Source: Guyanagaster necrorhizus
Lineage: Eukaryota > Basidiomycota > Agaricomycetes > Agaricales > Physalacriaceae
Length of the DNA: 64,000 bases
Assembly: GCF_019112545.1 (NCBI RefSeq)
Contig: NW_025064892.1
Location: 1,351,155-1,415,154, forward strand
Direction: 5' to 3'
Both the position numbers and the translations under genes were made by a program. Shown here one piece after another: positions 11,395 through 23,900 of this stretch. The notes beneath the pieces were generated by a model. That model saw only the letters and a list, made by a program, of their open reading frames with translations, made no database searches and was not told where the DNA came from. The stretch's first letter is position 1. Each line of letters opens with the position of its first letter.

Positions 11395-13556
11395 GTGATA
11401 TCATCCTCCCCCTTACACGACTCACCTGCAAGGGAACCCCATGGAAATTTGATGACAAATGCTTGGCCACCTTCAATGAGTTGAAACAGGCCTTTACACA
11501 TGGCCCCATCTTTACCCACTGAGTCCCTGATCAAAAGATAGTGGTGGAAACTGATGCCTCCAACTATGCAATTGCAGCTATCCTCTCCATCTATCTTGAA
11601 GATGGCGAAATTCACCCCATCGCTTTCCACTCCCGGAGCCTCCACAATGCTGAACTCAACTATGACACCCATGACAAAGAGCTTCTAGCCATTTTTGAAG
11701 CCTTTAAACATTGGCAGCACTACCTTGAAGGCTCCGTGGACTCTATCGATGTCGTAACAGACCACAAGAATCTTGAATACTTCACCACCACTAAGATTCT
11801 AATCCGCCGACAGGTCTGCTGGTCTGAATACCTATCCCAGTTCAACCTAGTAATCCAGTTCTGCCCTGGAAAACTTGGTGGGAAACCGGATGCACTCACT
11901 AGATGATGAGACATCTACCCTAAAGAGAGGGATAGCCAATATGCCCAAATCAACCCCCACAATTTCCGACCTGTGTTTACCCAAAAACAACTCTCTACAT
12001 CACTCTGAGCAACCTATCTCGAAGGCCCCACCCTATAGGCTAGTGCCATCATGAATATTGACAAACTCCACACCGATATCAGACAAGCACAATCCTCTGA
12101 TGCTATGTCCTCCGACAGCCTCCGCTAGGCCAAGGCCGCTTCTGAATCCTCTCCCTCTCAATAGTCCATTGATGAATCCAACATCCTTCGCTTTGAAGGC
12201 TGCATCCATATCCTGGACTCTGATGATCTCCGTCTCTGTATACTACAGAACAATCATGACCACATCTTGGCAGGTCACTTTGGTCAAAACCAGACATTAG
12301 AACTAGTCCAGCAGAACTACACCTGGCCAAAGATGTGTGAATATGTCTGACACTATGTTAAGTCCTGCACAGTTTGTGGGCACAACAAGGCACCCAGACA
12401 CCGCCCCTATGGGTTACTGAAACCTCTGCCAGTTCCTGAATGGCCATGGGATTCCATTTCCATAGACTTCATTGAACAACTACTGGACTCCAATGGATTC
12501 ACCGCCATCTTAGTAGTCATAGACCAAGCTAGCAAGCAAGCCATCTTCATTCCCACTCATGACACCATCAACTCCATGGAGCTTGCCCAACTTTTCCTTA
12601 TCCACGTATTCTCCAAACATGGGGTACTCAGTCACATCACATCAGACCACAGCTTCGAATTCGTCTCCCAATTTACTCATGCCTTAGCCATGGCCCTTGA
12701 CATGGAACTCCACCTTACCTCTGGTTATCATCCAGAGGCTGATGGCCAAACTGAACAAGCAAACCAAACCCTGGAACAATACATCTGCATCTACTGCTCC
12801 TACCAACAGGACAACTGGGACACCCTCTTACCCATTGCTGAATTCGCCTACAATAATGCCTCTAACGTGTCTACTGGAATTTCTCCATTCTTTGCTAACA
12901 AGGGTTACCACTCCAACATCACCGTTCACCCTGAAAGGGATATCGTCTCTGCCCGGGCCTGAGATTTTGCAGTCAACCTTGATGAACTCCATCAATTACT
13001 GAAAGATGAAATTTCTGAAGCCCAGTCTCACTACAAGACCCAAGCAGACAAGCACCGGATTCTGGCACCTCCGTTCACAGTGGGGGACAAGATCTACCTC
13101 AGCTCCAAATATATCAAAACCACCTGCCCAACCAGAAAATTCTTGGAGAAATACCTTGGTCCTTTTGAAATCATAGCCCAACCTGGTATCCACTTCTTTA
13201 CCCTGAGGCTTCTGCCAGACCTCCAGTCCATTCACCCCATCTTCCATGTGTCACAATTGAAACCCATAGAGGAAAACACTATTCCTAACCAAATCCAACC
13301 ATCAACGCCTCCAGTCGAAGTTGACAGAGAAGAACATTTCAAAATAGCCCAAATCCTCGACTCTAAACTGGACTGCCAGTTCCGCTGCCCACTGCTGTAC
13401 AAAATCCAATGGCTAGGATATGAAGGTACTAACAAAGAATTTGCTTGGTTACCAGCCTCCGAGTTCTCCGCTGATGAATTTATTGAAGAATTCCACCACC
13501 GATACCCAGACAAACCAGGACCCTTGTCCAAAGTTATTCAAACATCCCATTCCTAA
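11395..13556 (+). pseudogene. Gypsy pol fragment: RNase H, integrase, chromodomain (element A)
   Basis: The frame begins in the reverse transcriptase connection region (GTPWKFDDKCLATFNELKQA). RNase H follows, with VVETDASNYAIAAIL and DTHDKELLAI, then an integrase with a zinc-binding H/C region (GHFGQNQT...CTVCGH). The integrase catalytic region shows the first Asp in SIDFIEQL, the second in SDHSFEF, and Glu in DGQTEQANQTLEQ. The product ends in a chromodomain (YKIQWLGYEGTNKEFAWLP), which in this family targets integration to modified chromatin. In-frame stops occur at several points, for example near 11,520, 12,000, 12,140 and 12,350, so it is inactive. Confidence 0.85.
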
Positions 13557-13741
13557 TACAGTGCTACTCTGGACACCACCATCACCCCACCTTACCATTT
13601 CAATTCTAACCACTAATTACCACTGTTCAATCACCCTTCCTACACTTTTAAAGTCAAAAAAAAAAAAAAATTTTGTATTTATATTTTTGTCCACCACCAA
13701 CATCCAATGCCCTTTTCTATATACATTTTGTACAAAACATT

Positions 13742-15050
13742 TTACAAAGAAGCGGAACTCAAACTCTCCCCTCGCTCCTTCAACTCCTCTATATCCTCAT
13801 CCAGCCTCTTCAACATCACCTCCCGAAGATCCTCCATCTCCTGATCCCTCTCATCCTTGAAAATCAGTTGGGCCTTCTTCTAGACCTCCACCTCGGACTC
13901 CGAAAACAGCTCCGAAGGAGACGACATATCATTAGAACCATAGTCATCTTGAAGATCTGCCACAGTATTGCAAACATCTGCCACCTCGTCTGCCAACTCA
14001 TCCATATGATGCATCAACTTGCATATCAATTTTGAAAGTTGGTAGAGACCGGCGGAGACCTCCACACTGCTGATCACCTCACTTGCGGTGACGCTCTTGT
14101 TGAACGAATAGGCAGTTTTCTTGATCTTGCAGCAAGAGCAAGTCCGCCCTTGACTGGCACCTTCAGTTACTAGGCATGCATAACACCGGGCACTATCTTG
14201 ACGACAGTGTACACAACTCTCTAAAAACAAAAAAAGCTAAGTTGAGCCATGAAAGAAAACCAAGACACTTACTTTCACCATCCAACAATTCCTTGCCCCC
14301 TGCCAGTCCCGCCACTTCCAACTTTGCCTGCTTTTTGGGGCTAACAACCACCTCTGTCTCACTGCCATCCACTATGCTCTTTGACCTGAACTTGTGTTTA
14401 TGGCCTTTCTCCACTGGACCCGCTGCCCTTCTCTTTCTCTTCTGCACCCTCTTCCTCCTCTCCAGAGTCCCCTCGGATTCCTCAGACTCATCATCCCCCT
14501 CAGTCCCCTTGTCCTGTTCATCATCAGATTCCAGAGGTGTAGGGTGAGTCACCTTCTTGAAGCAAAGACCAAGGCCAGGACCAAACTGTTCTGCCAACAC
14601 TCGATGCAGCCGAAAATCAATGGCCTCTGTGGGAGTCATCTGCAATCCATCCTCCATAACCATCCTCTCTGGCTCTATCTCCTCAGCCTCAGCCCTCGCC
14701 GCTGCCTCCATGGCCTCCCTCTCCTCAGCTTCCCTCTGAGCCGCCCCTTTCAACACCTCCTCTGCCTCCTTAGCCTGCCTCTCTGCAGCCTACCAAACCT
14801 CCTTCCTCTTCCTCTCCAACTCCTCCTTCTGCTTCTTTTTCTGCATCTCCTGGACCACATGGTCCACCCAGACCCTCTCCTCCCGCTCCCGCTCCTGCTC
14901 CCCTTGCCATTCCAAATGGCTCTCCATGGCCTCCACATATTCCTTCTCCACAGTTCACTATTCCAGACGAAACAATTCTTTGGCCTCTTCAGGGTCATCA
15001 GGGGTGGATTCCCTCACTAAAGACTCAGGAGTGCATGAGCGATGATACAT
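13742..15050 (-). pseudogene. Antisense coiled-coil/zinc-cluster gene inside Gypsy element A
   Basis: Between the pol stop and the LTR, the opposite strand carries a spliced gene. ATG 15050 opens MYHRSCTPESLVRES. A long charged coiled coil follows (EEREAMEAAARAEAEE), then a basic region (RRKRVQKRKRRAAG). A 52-nt intron (14221-14272, GTAAGT...TTTTTAG) joins LLDGE to KSCVHCRQDSARCYAC. This cysteine cluster, continuing as TCSCCKIKK, resembles the small Cys-rich motifs seen in basidiomycete proteins near retroelements. A second coiled coil precedes the TAA at 13742. In-frame TAGs (after LFRLE, after KRKEVW and after SEVEV) show it is decayed. It is not part of pol and may be an accessory or captured gene; function unknown. 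Confidence 0.6.
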
Positions 15051-15189
15051 GGTGAGCGATGACATAAGTGAAGATGGTGGTTTCAGATCAAGCTGAAAAA
15101 ACTCCCACAGCCACCAACAATCTTCCATGTGGCCCCACTGGCCATCGGGATCTGTGCTCTTGAGGGCAAGAACACTAAGAGGGGGATAC

Positions 15190-15681
15190 TGTTATGCACA
15201 TGCTGCCGGCCTCCATGTCACCTCAACCAACTGCAAATCCAATCACACTACCCACTGGACTCCAACCACTTCCCATTATCTACTAATTTCATTTCACCAG
15301 TATCATTTCACATTCGTATTTCACATTGTAATATCTAGACCCCGAACTTGGTAACAAATACTGACACTGGAACCCAATGGAACCTGACTTGAAATTAGCT
15401 ACCATTAGTATATAAAGCCATGTACATCATCATAGCTACTCAGTTTGAATATCAACTTGGATAAGCCATCTACACTTCATACTCACCCCTCTCTATCTCA
15501 TCCGTCAGATTCCACTCTGAAGGATACTCCTGTTCACTTCTCTGATAGAACTCCATTCTGTCCATCCAGATCCTTGGGCTCTGACTCAAGGGTGATGTTG
15601 CCAATAGCTTCATCAATGCCCATGCACTCTGCCGGACTCTGTGTGTGCACTTAAGCCCACTCGATTAGCATGTTCCTAACA
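15190..15681 (+). repeat. 3' LTR of element A
   Basis: A 492-bp segment starts TGTTATGCAC right after a polypurine tract and ends CCTAACA, with a TATATAAA box near 15,409. The 5' partner is not in the window, so the ends were set from the TG...CA rule and the purine tract. Confidence 0.65.
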
Positions 15682-15684
15682 GAG

Positions 15685-17690
15685 TATGGCTCTGATTGTA
15701 CCTTCACTAGAGTTGGCTTCCACTCAGAACTTTCCATCTTGGCTTAGTATAGCCAAAATGACATCTTCAGCTAATTGGTATTTAAGTTTGTCAAATGCCA
15801 TCTGTTGGAAAATTCCTCAAGTCCATGGGGAATTTCCAGTTAGCTGTATCATCAGTCACACTATTTTGCTGTAATCCTGGATGAACCATTGGTAGAAGTT
15901 GGTGAATCTGAGAAATGATTGTAGCTCCTTCTTCTTAGTCGGTTCTGGCCATTCAGTTACTCCTGCCACTTTGACAGGGTCTATCCTGATGCTTCCTTCA
16001 CTGATAATGACTCTAAGGTATTTGGTTTCTAATACCTCAAACTCACACTTTTCAGTCTTGAGAAAGAGTCGATGCTTTCTCATCAAGAATAGCACCTGTC
16101 ATACTACCCTTCAGTGTTCTTTCTTGTTTTTAGACATAATGAGTATGTCATCCAAGTAGATTGTAACCTTTCCCATGGCAATGAGATCTCTGAAAATGTC
16201 ATTCATCATCCACTGGAAGGTGGCCGATGAGTTAGTCAGTCCAAAGAACATAACCATTGATTCAAACAAACCATGATTAGTTCAAAAAGCAGCCTTCCAC
16301 TCATCGCCTTCTTTGATGTGTACATTGTTGTACCTCCATCGAACGTCTAGTTTGGTGTAATATTTTGCATCCTGGAGTTTGTCCATTAGTTCCATGATCA
16401 GTGGAAGTGGATAGTGGTTCTTGATCATCATTTTATTGAGCTTCTGATAATCTTGTACTGGTTGGAGTTTCCTGTCCTTCTTTTTGACGAAAAAGAAGGG
16501 GGACACCATCAGTGATTTTGATGGTTGGATCCTTCCACTAGATAGGTTCTCTTTCAGAAACTTGTCTAGCTCTTGTTATTCATTATTGCCTAGTGGATAG
16601 CACTTGCAATCCAGGTTGGCATTAGCATTAGAGATTAGTTCGATGGCATGGTCCCAGGGTTTCACATCAGGTAGTTCATCAAAACTTTCTTTTTCAAATA
16701 AATCCTGATAGTCACATGCCCATTCAGGTACCAATTCTTCGAATGTCCTTTCCTCTTTTCCAGCATTGGCTTTTGCCACTAGATCATTAGCATAATATAC
16801 TGTCTGAATGCTAATGGCCCTTTGTAGGTTGATGGTGAGAATGATTTCACCATCTTCTATTTCTTCATCCCATCGGTCCTCAGGATCTTCATCTAGTAGT
16901 TCAAATAGAATCTTCCAGCATTGACATCGAGCAAAAATAATACGTCTGGTCTTCCAATTGATCAGCAGATTGTGTCTGATCAGCCAATCATGACCAAGGA
17001 ATATCTCTTTTGTTCTTAGGTTGGTTACTGCTAAGTCAATTCATTCCAAATGATTGCCGATGGTGAGCTTAAGCTTTACATATTCAGTAATCGATCTAGC
17101 TTGATTCTTTGTCCCATCTGTGTTGTAGACTGGGATAGGTGCCACTATTGCCTGAGTGGGTAATTGATGCTTATTGATGAAAGCCCGGTTGATGCTACTT
17201 TCTGTGCAGCTGCTGTTGATCAAGGCAGTGACTGCATGGGTTGATCAGGACGTTAATGTCTCAATCTGTGCTTTGGCTAGTAAATCCTTTCTCAGAGATT
17301 TGGCTCATCAGATGAATTTTCATGGCCTGTGCAATTCATTGAGCCATTCTAGAGCATGGCATCATTCCACAACTTGTATTCCAGTGATCATATTGTTGAT
17401 TACCTCCTTGACTCAGGATTTGTGTACCCAGTTTTTGAGCATGGCTTTTGCTGCTCCTTAGGCAATTCTGAATGGTGGATAATAGAGTCAGGTATATTCG
17501 AATGCATGCATAATTTAGACATAGGGGGTGATACTACAGAGGGTAAAATGTCAGTCTGTCCAGCAGTTTGTGACCCATTATCCATTTTCTTGGCTGAGTC
17601 AGTGGAATCACTCAATGCTCAGTCTCGCCTTTTCTCTCCTCAGGCTTATCATCCTGCCTGAGATCTTCATCTTCTCTCATTAATTCAGCA
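15685..17690 (-). pseudogene. B1 protease-reverse transcriptase remnant
   Basis: The order on the minus strand is protease, then reverse transcriptase, then the start of RNase H. The retroviral-type aspartic protease motif, LIDSGCTGSSIN in sisters B2 and C, reads LINSSCTESSIN here, so the catalytic Asp is Asn. Reverse transcriptase shows [29 protein letters not shown] and the catalytic YLDD. A TGA follows DYSKIV. Multiple stops make this copy dead. Confidence 0.8.
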
Positions 17691-20155
17691 ATCTGCACCT
17701 GAATGTCTTCTTGTGTGCACTTGTTCTTCTTCTGAGGGCAGTTTCATGCTATGTGGCTCTTCTGGCTGCAATTGAAACACTTCCTCTTCTTCTTGAGTTG
17801 ATCCATATCCATTGGCTGACCTGTTCCAGTAAATGTTGTGCCCGTACTGGTTTGCTTCATGCTATAAGAAGTTGGGGTTGAGCTGCCAGGCTTGGCAGAT
17901 ATGGTCACACTGGGAGTGAAGGGTTTCAGGCCCTGTCCCTGACTTCGATGGCCATATGCCAAAGTAATTGCTTCTGCCTTCTGTCATTGTTGCTCCTTGT
18001 ACATGGTAATGATTTGGCTCTTCCATTCATCATAGCCATTAGGGATGTCCCAGCCAATATCCAAAATGGTTATAAGGTAATGGGATAGTAATCCTATTTT
18101 CATGTATTCGACCATTTGTCTGGTGTCGGTAACATCCTCCCAGACCCCTGCAAGGGTGCCAAGTCGCTCCAATTCATCAAAATATTTGGTGGCCAGTTTT
18201 CTAGTCATTTTGAACTCCTTGATTTTTTGTTTATGGACCTCTTGTATGGCAAGGTCCGTGAATTTGTCCCTGATTATCTGTTTGAAGACCAGCCATGCAG
18301 GGTATCAGTGATGGTCTCTGGTAGTGGACCAGAACATGAAGGCGATCAGAACCCACCACATTTTGGCCTTGTCCACCATGTGAGTGATGGCAAAGGTCAC
18401 CTTGTACATATCAGCGAGGAAGTACAAGGCAAACACTTGAAAATATTAGTTGCAGTCAACCAGGAAATAGTTAATGTCATCGGACACCCCTTGGAAGAGA
18501 TGGGGTTCAGTGCAAAAGACTGGTTTAACTTAGAGAACCTGAGCAGCAGCATTGAGGGCAGGCATCGGATTCAGGAGTCCACCATGAGGTGGTTATGCCT
18601 ATCTGCTTGAGGGTCCTGAGAACAAGTGGAGGGAGCCATCGTCAGTGATGAGACTTTCTGGCTTCAGGACTTCTTTTCACATGATCCTCCCATTCTTGAT
18701 GGTCTAGCCCTGGACAAGCACTTCAGGATCATCTTTGGTCGGGGGGAGGTGGTTCTGGTGGTCCTGGTGTATTTTCCCCACTGCCTTTGGCTTCATTCAG
18801 AGGCAGCTGTCCAGCAAATAGTCATAGCAGGAAGTCTGAGGTCCTCCAGGGGTTTGGATATTTCAGCTTTTCTTCAGAAAGCCAAGATGCCATGGTGCTT
18901 CTGGAAGAACTTCTCCTCCAGAGTGGTGGTTCACTTGCTGGGAATGGCAAGTATTCATCCTCTGGTAGTACCAGCGGCATCGCTGGTGCTAATAGCATTC
19001 CATCATTTCTCCAGATTGGTCGAGGATATTGTCAGTCCTTCAGATATCGACCTCCCTGGTTCTGTTGCTATTCCTCTCACTCCTCATCCACAAGCTGGGT
19101 TCACTGATTATTTCCAGAGGGAGAGTTTCCCTCTTCTTCTATTTCTCCTTCCTCCCTCAGGCCAATATAGGCCTTGAGGATCACTGGAGTCCTTCCAGTA
19201 TGGGACCCCTCAGATGGAGAGATCCCATACCCCCTCAGTCTCGGCATTGTGCCACCACTCCCTCTCCTCTTCTATTCGTCTGGTGTAGTTTCAGAATTCT
19301 TGATAGAAGTCAGGATTGAGGAATAGAGTGGTGAGCTTCTTGTGCAAGAACCCATGAAGGGTTCGATTGCTGATCTGGGGTGCTGGTGTCCTTCTTGCTT
19401 TGATGGTCCAATCGTAGGACTCATCATCTGCCAGGGAGCCACTGCTCTCTGACTTGCTAGATAGGGATCTGTCTGGACCACCTTTTTCTTTGTCAGTGGT
19501 GTCGCTCCACTGGTCGATCCCATAGAGATCATCTCTGGGATCTTCATTCCACTCAGTGCCTGAGAGCCATTTCCATCCTCAGGCTGACAGAGGTCCCTGA
19601 TCTCCTGTACTCCTGCTTCTTGTCGATCTGGTATCAGTATGTCGATCCTGATTGTTTTCTGCATCATTCCAGTGGTCTGAGGTATAGGGATCATCTTCAG
19701 GATTTTCATTCCATTCAGTACCTAGGGGCCATTCATGGTGTTCCTGAGCTCTTGGGACAGGGCCTCATTCTGCTGGTCAGCCAATTCCAGCCAGCTGTTG
19801 GTGCTCTTTATTGAGCTCATCTCTCTACTGCTGGCCATGCTTGACCTCCTCTTTTTTCACCAATGTGTTGGTGGAGTTGGGGTCAGAGGTTGGAATTCAT
19901 GGAAAACTGAAGAGAGGTTCCTCCTCCTCTTGGTAAGGACCTGATTGGCCCATGCTTTCAGACCCCTGTCTGGATCTGTGTTCAGTGATTTGGGCCTCAG
20001 CAGAGAGGCCATTGATGAGTTGTTGGATGACATCATCCTTCTCTTAATAATCCCTGATTATCCTGGTTATTAGAGTTTCTAGAAGAACAGTCAGCAATTT
20101 AATGGAGAAAGGGGATACTTCAGAGTTGATAGAGCTGTTAATGAAAGACATAATA
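17691..20155 (-). pseudogene. B1 gag remnant with zinc knuckle
   Basis: From the apparent ATG near 20,151 the product begins MSFINSSINSEVSPFS, followed by a hydrophobic segment (KLLTVLLETLITRIIRDY). A long acidic/polar region comes next, then the capsid-like Gag part (…FDELERLGTLAGVWEDV...) and a CCHC knuckle (CFNCSQKSHIA*NC, interrupted by a stop) near 17,750. Many in-frame stops. Confidence 0.65.
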
Positions 20156-20231
20156 TCTTGTTTGGTTGATCAAGGGGTTGGTGAGAAGCATTCAGTTCTT
20201 TTAGCCTTTAGGCTCAAAGAAGGGAAACTAA

Positions 20232-20244
20232 AGTCTCAAACTAA
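20232..20244 (-). other. Self-priming primer-binding site of B1
   Basis: On the element's strand the first bases after the 5' LTR (one base in) are TTAGTTTGAGACT. This is the exact complement of AGTCTCAAACTAA inside the B1 LTR (plus strand 36886-36898). A tRNA-type site (TGG...) is absent. It is interpreted as Tf1-type self-priming. Confidence 0.6.
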
Positions 20245-20245
20245 T

Positions 20246-20351
20246 TGTTAAGCTCAAATTTCACATGACTATTAACATGTGATAAACAGTTCAGAACCTT
20301 GCACTTTGGGTTAGACTGACTGAGTTCACAAGGTAATAGCGGTAGTGGATC
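20246..20351 (-). repeat. B1 5' LTR, distal piece (split by B2)
   Basis: Starts TGTTAAGCTC on the plus strand and is cut at GGATC (20347-20351), the target site duplicated by B2. The remainder is at 36836-37247; together they make about 518 bp, close to the 526 bp of the B2 LTRs. Confidence 0.8.
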
Positions 20352-20877
20352 TGTTAAGCCTAAATTCCACATGACTAGAAACACATGATAAACTGATAGA
20401 ACCTCGCACTTTGGGTTAGACTATCAGAGTTCACTTGTGTGTGACTAGCATTGTGTAGTCAAGGCATTGCAGTTCGCTTGAGATAAGATGGTGAAGTAAA
20501 ACTTTAGTTCGAGACTGAGGTGTTACAGCGAGAACTAAGCTACTTAAATACTGTTTCGCTATCGTGTTATAAATAACTGTTCACAAAAGATATTGTCTGC
20601 TGTAGAGCTGTTTCCCCTATTGTTGCCAGGCTTTCCACAAAAGCTGTTGTCTTGCTGCAGAGCTGTAGTCGTGCACTGCAATTTAAGGACAAAAGAAGCA
20701 TTGTCTCTCTCTTCACAGCACATAGCAGTGTGACAGGAGAATGACCGACTTGGGCTGCTGAGCTAAGCGTTCCAACAGTCCTAAGTGCTGGCCTAAGCGC
20801 TCTGACTAAGCAAAGATAGGGGTCATTTCTGAAGAAAAAGAAAAAAAAATAGAAGAAAAATAGGAAAAATCATAACA
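20352..20877 (-). repeat. B2 3' LTR
   Basis: 526 bp, TGTTAAGCCT to AATCATAACA on the plus strand. A purine tract on the element's strand (AAAGAGAGGGTAA, plus 20878-20890) immediately precedes it. Confidence 0.9.
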
Positions 20878-20895
20878 TTACCCTCTCTTTAAGAT

Positions 20896-20908
20896 CATCA
20901 TCCCGATG
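20896..20908 (-). other. Stem-loop before the polypurine tract (B2)
   Basis: On the element's strand CATCG-GGA-TGATG folds as a 5-bp stem (one G-U pair) with a GGA loop. It sits between the end of pol and the purine tract. Equivalents exist in C and D. Confidence 0.45.
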
Positions 20909-20933
20909 GTTAAGTTAGGGTAGACCCTCTTCC

Positions 20934-23900
20934 TCAGAAGGAGATGGGTGATCTGCTGGACCCATCCGTCATGCCGCCATCTTCATCGTCCTTTAATACA
21001 TTGGATTTAGGTTTCTCAGGTCGGTTGATGTATATCTGCCTAGATATCATTTCCCTTCCTGTTGTCGCCATCGTGGTTTGGTCATAATATTGAACATGAC
21101 CACTCTTGATGTCCAATATATTGATTCTGTGTTTATAGTCATGGATCGCTTCCTCCGCATTCATGTATTTTTCGTTGACCCATTGGTTTGATTCTGGCCT
21201 ATAACCTTTCCAGCTGACTAGGTAGTCAATGGTCATTTTCATCCCTCCACCTCGTGCTTTAACTTTTTGGGTTTTATGATTTAGAACTTCATCGATTTCA
21301 TAGTGTTCTTTGTTGTCGATGAGTTCTGCCAGTGGTGGAGATGGTCATTCTTGGTTTGAGAAGGCTGGTGCGACATATGGTGTCAATAATGCTTCATTGA
21401 ACACATTATGGATTTTCCAAGTTGCTGAGAGCTGCAACTTGTATGCAGATTCGCCGATTTTAGCGAGGATTTTGAATGAGCCTGTCTGTTTGTCTGCCAA
21501 TTTTTGTTTTGGCCTCAGCAAGTGAAGGTTCGTGGTATCTAGCCATACCCTATCATTGATTGAGTATTTGTGTGCTGGTTGTTTGTGTTTGTCATACTGC
21601 TTTTTCATTGATAAAGCAGCTTTGTCCAATGCAGCCTTGGTCTCCTCATGGATTTTTGTCATTGTTGTCACAAAGTCCATTGAGGCTGGCATTGTCGCAT
21701 GTATCCATCCAGTTTATGCAACTGGTGGGTTTCTTCCGTAGTTGACAAAGAACGGTATTTTGCCTGTTGCTGAGTGGATTCTGTTGTTATGTTGGAATGC
21801 TGCCAGTGCTAGCCATTCTGTTCAGTCGTCTTGTCGATAACTGATGAAAAGTCGCAAATACTTTTCAATTTCCTGGTTGGCCCATTCCGTTTGGCCATCT
21901 GTCTGAGGATGGTATGCCATAGAGGTATTCCTTTTAATGTTGAGCAGTTAGTACAAATCATCCAAGAATTTGGAGATGAATTGTGGTCCTCTGTCTGAGA
22001 TTACTACTTGAGGCATGCCATACTTAGCATAGACCTTGTCGCATAGTATTTTTGCCCATCCTTCAGATGTTAATTCTGTCAAGCAGGCGATTGGAATGAT
22101 TGCTTTCGAGAAGTGATTGATAATGACAATGATTGCATCATAGCCATCACTTTTGGAGAGTCTGGTTATCATGTCTATCGAAATGTGGATTCATGGTGAT
22201 GAAGAGACCTCATTTGGGTGAAGCAGTGCTGCTTTGGGTTGTGTTGAAGTTTTGTCTTGTTGACAAACATCACAAGCTTTGACATATTGGGTGATATCAT
22301 AGTCCATCTTGGGCCACCAATATTCCCTCAAGACCAACTCCTTTGTCTTAGTGATCCCAGGATGTCCGGCGGTCGCATGATTATGACATATGGCGATGAT
22401 ATCACCTCGTAGTTTTTGATCCTGAGGGATGTAGATCCATCCATCATAACAGATCAGTCCCTCTTCTTTCTTCAGCCCATGCTCATGGTTGAGTGATGGG
22501 GCGATTCATTGATTCCACTTGTGTGGGTCCCATGTGGCACTCTTGATGTGTTCGTGCATCTCCTCTTCGGTGGGCATGATTATTGCCCAGAAGTGTTCGG
22601 GTCATAATAAAACGACTTCTTTGTTATCGTCTCCCTCTTGCTCATGATCTGCCCTGTGGCTGAGAAAGTCAGCCTTCTTGTTTGCGATGCCAGGCTTGTG
22701 GTGTAGCATGTATTCATATTGGGATAGTTCTGTGACCCATCAGGCTTGTCTGCGATTAAGCTTTTGAGGTTGTCGGAAATATCAGAGATTCTGGTGATCA
22801 GTCCAGATTTCGAAAGTCTGGACTGCTCCAATGAGATAATGCTGCCACTCAGCAAGAGCCAGCATTATCACAAGCAGTTCCTTGTCATAGATTTCATAGT
22901 TGCACTCAGTTACCATGAGTGCTTTTGACATGAAGGCAACTGGTTGCCATTTGCTATCTTGTTCCTGTGAGAGTACTGCCCCAACTGCGCCTTTGCTGGA
23001 GTTGGCCTCAACTCGGAACTTCCCATCCTGGCTTGGTATAGCCAGAATAACATCTTCGGCTAATCAGTGTTTAAGGCTGTCAAATGCTGCCTGTTGGAAA
23101 ATTCCCCAGGTCCATGGGGAATTTCTGGTTAATTGCATCATTGGTCAGACTATTTTGCTGTAATCTCAGATAAACCGGCAGTAGAAGTTGGTGAATCCGA
23201 GAAATGATTGCAGCTCCTTTTTGGTTGGTTCCAGCCATTCAGTCACTCCTGCGACTTTGATTGGGTCTATCCTGATGCTTCCTTCGCTGATAATGACTCC
23301 GAGGTATTTGGTCTCCAATACCTCAAACTCGCATTTTTCAGTCTTGAGAAAGAGTCGATGCTTCCTCATCAAGGAAAGGACTTGGCATACCAATCGTCTG
23401 TGTTCCTCTTTAGTTTTGGACATGATTAGTATATCGTCCAGATAGATCGTGACCTTTCCTGTGGCAATGAGATCTTTGAAGATATCATTCATCATCCGCT
23501 GGAAGGTTGCTGGTGAGTTAGTTAGGCCAAAGAACATTACTGTTGGTTCGAACAAACTGCAGTTTGTTCGAAAAGCAGCTTTCCACTCGTCACCTTCTTT
23601 GATATGCACATTATTGTATCCCCACCGAATGTTTAGTTTGGTGTAGTATCTTGCACCTCAGAGTTTGTCCATTAACTCCAAGATTAACAGAAGAGGATAA
23701 TGATTTTTGATCATCATCTCATTGAGTTTTCAGTAATCTTGCACCGGTCAGAGCTTCCCATCCTTCTTTTTGACAAAGAAGAAGGGTGACATCATCAGTG
23801 ATTTTGATGGTCAGATTCGTCCACTAGATAAGTTCTCTTCGAGGAACTTGTCTAGCTCTTGTTGTTCATTATTGCCTAGTGGATAGCATTTGCAATCTAG

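Larger units (their letters stand above)
11375..15681 (+). mobile_element. Element A: 5'-truncated chromodomain Ty3/Gypsy retrotransposon
   Basis: Contains the end of reverse transcriptase, RNase H, integrase and a chromodomain (11,395-13,556), an antisense gene (13,742-15,050), a purine tract (AAGAGGGGGA) and one LTR (15,190-15,681). The gag, protease and most of the reverse transcriptase, and the 5' LTR, are missing. It abuts the RNase H region of element B1 on its right, so the junction at 15,681/15,682 is an insertion or rearrangement point. Confidence 0.8.
15682..20351 (-). mobile_element. Element B1: Ty3/Gypsy retrotransposon, inner part
   Basis: On the minus strand B1 runs from its 5' LTR (20246-20351 plus 36836-37247, split by element B2) through gag and protease to reverse transcriptase, then stops abruptly in RNase H (…SSEGTIRAIL) at the LTR of element A. 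The 3' half is therefore missing. CpG content is low but not zero, suggesting an intermediate age. Confidence 0.8.

Noticed and set aside
14394..15020. A 208-codon plus-strand leucine-rich frame
   Set aside because: Shadow of the antisense coiled-coil gene; composition is the complement of Glu/Lys/Arg-rich codons.
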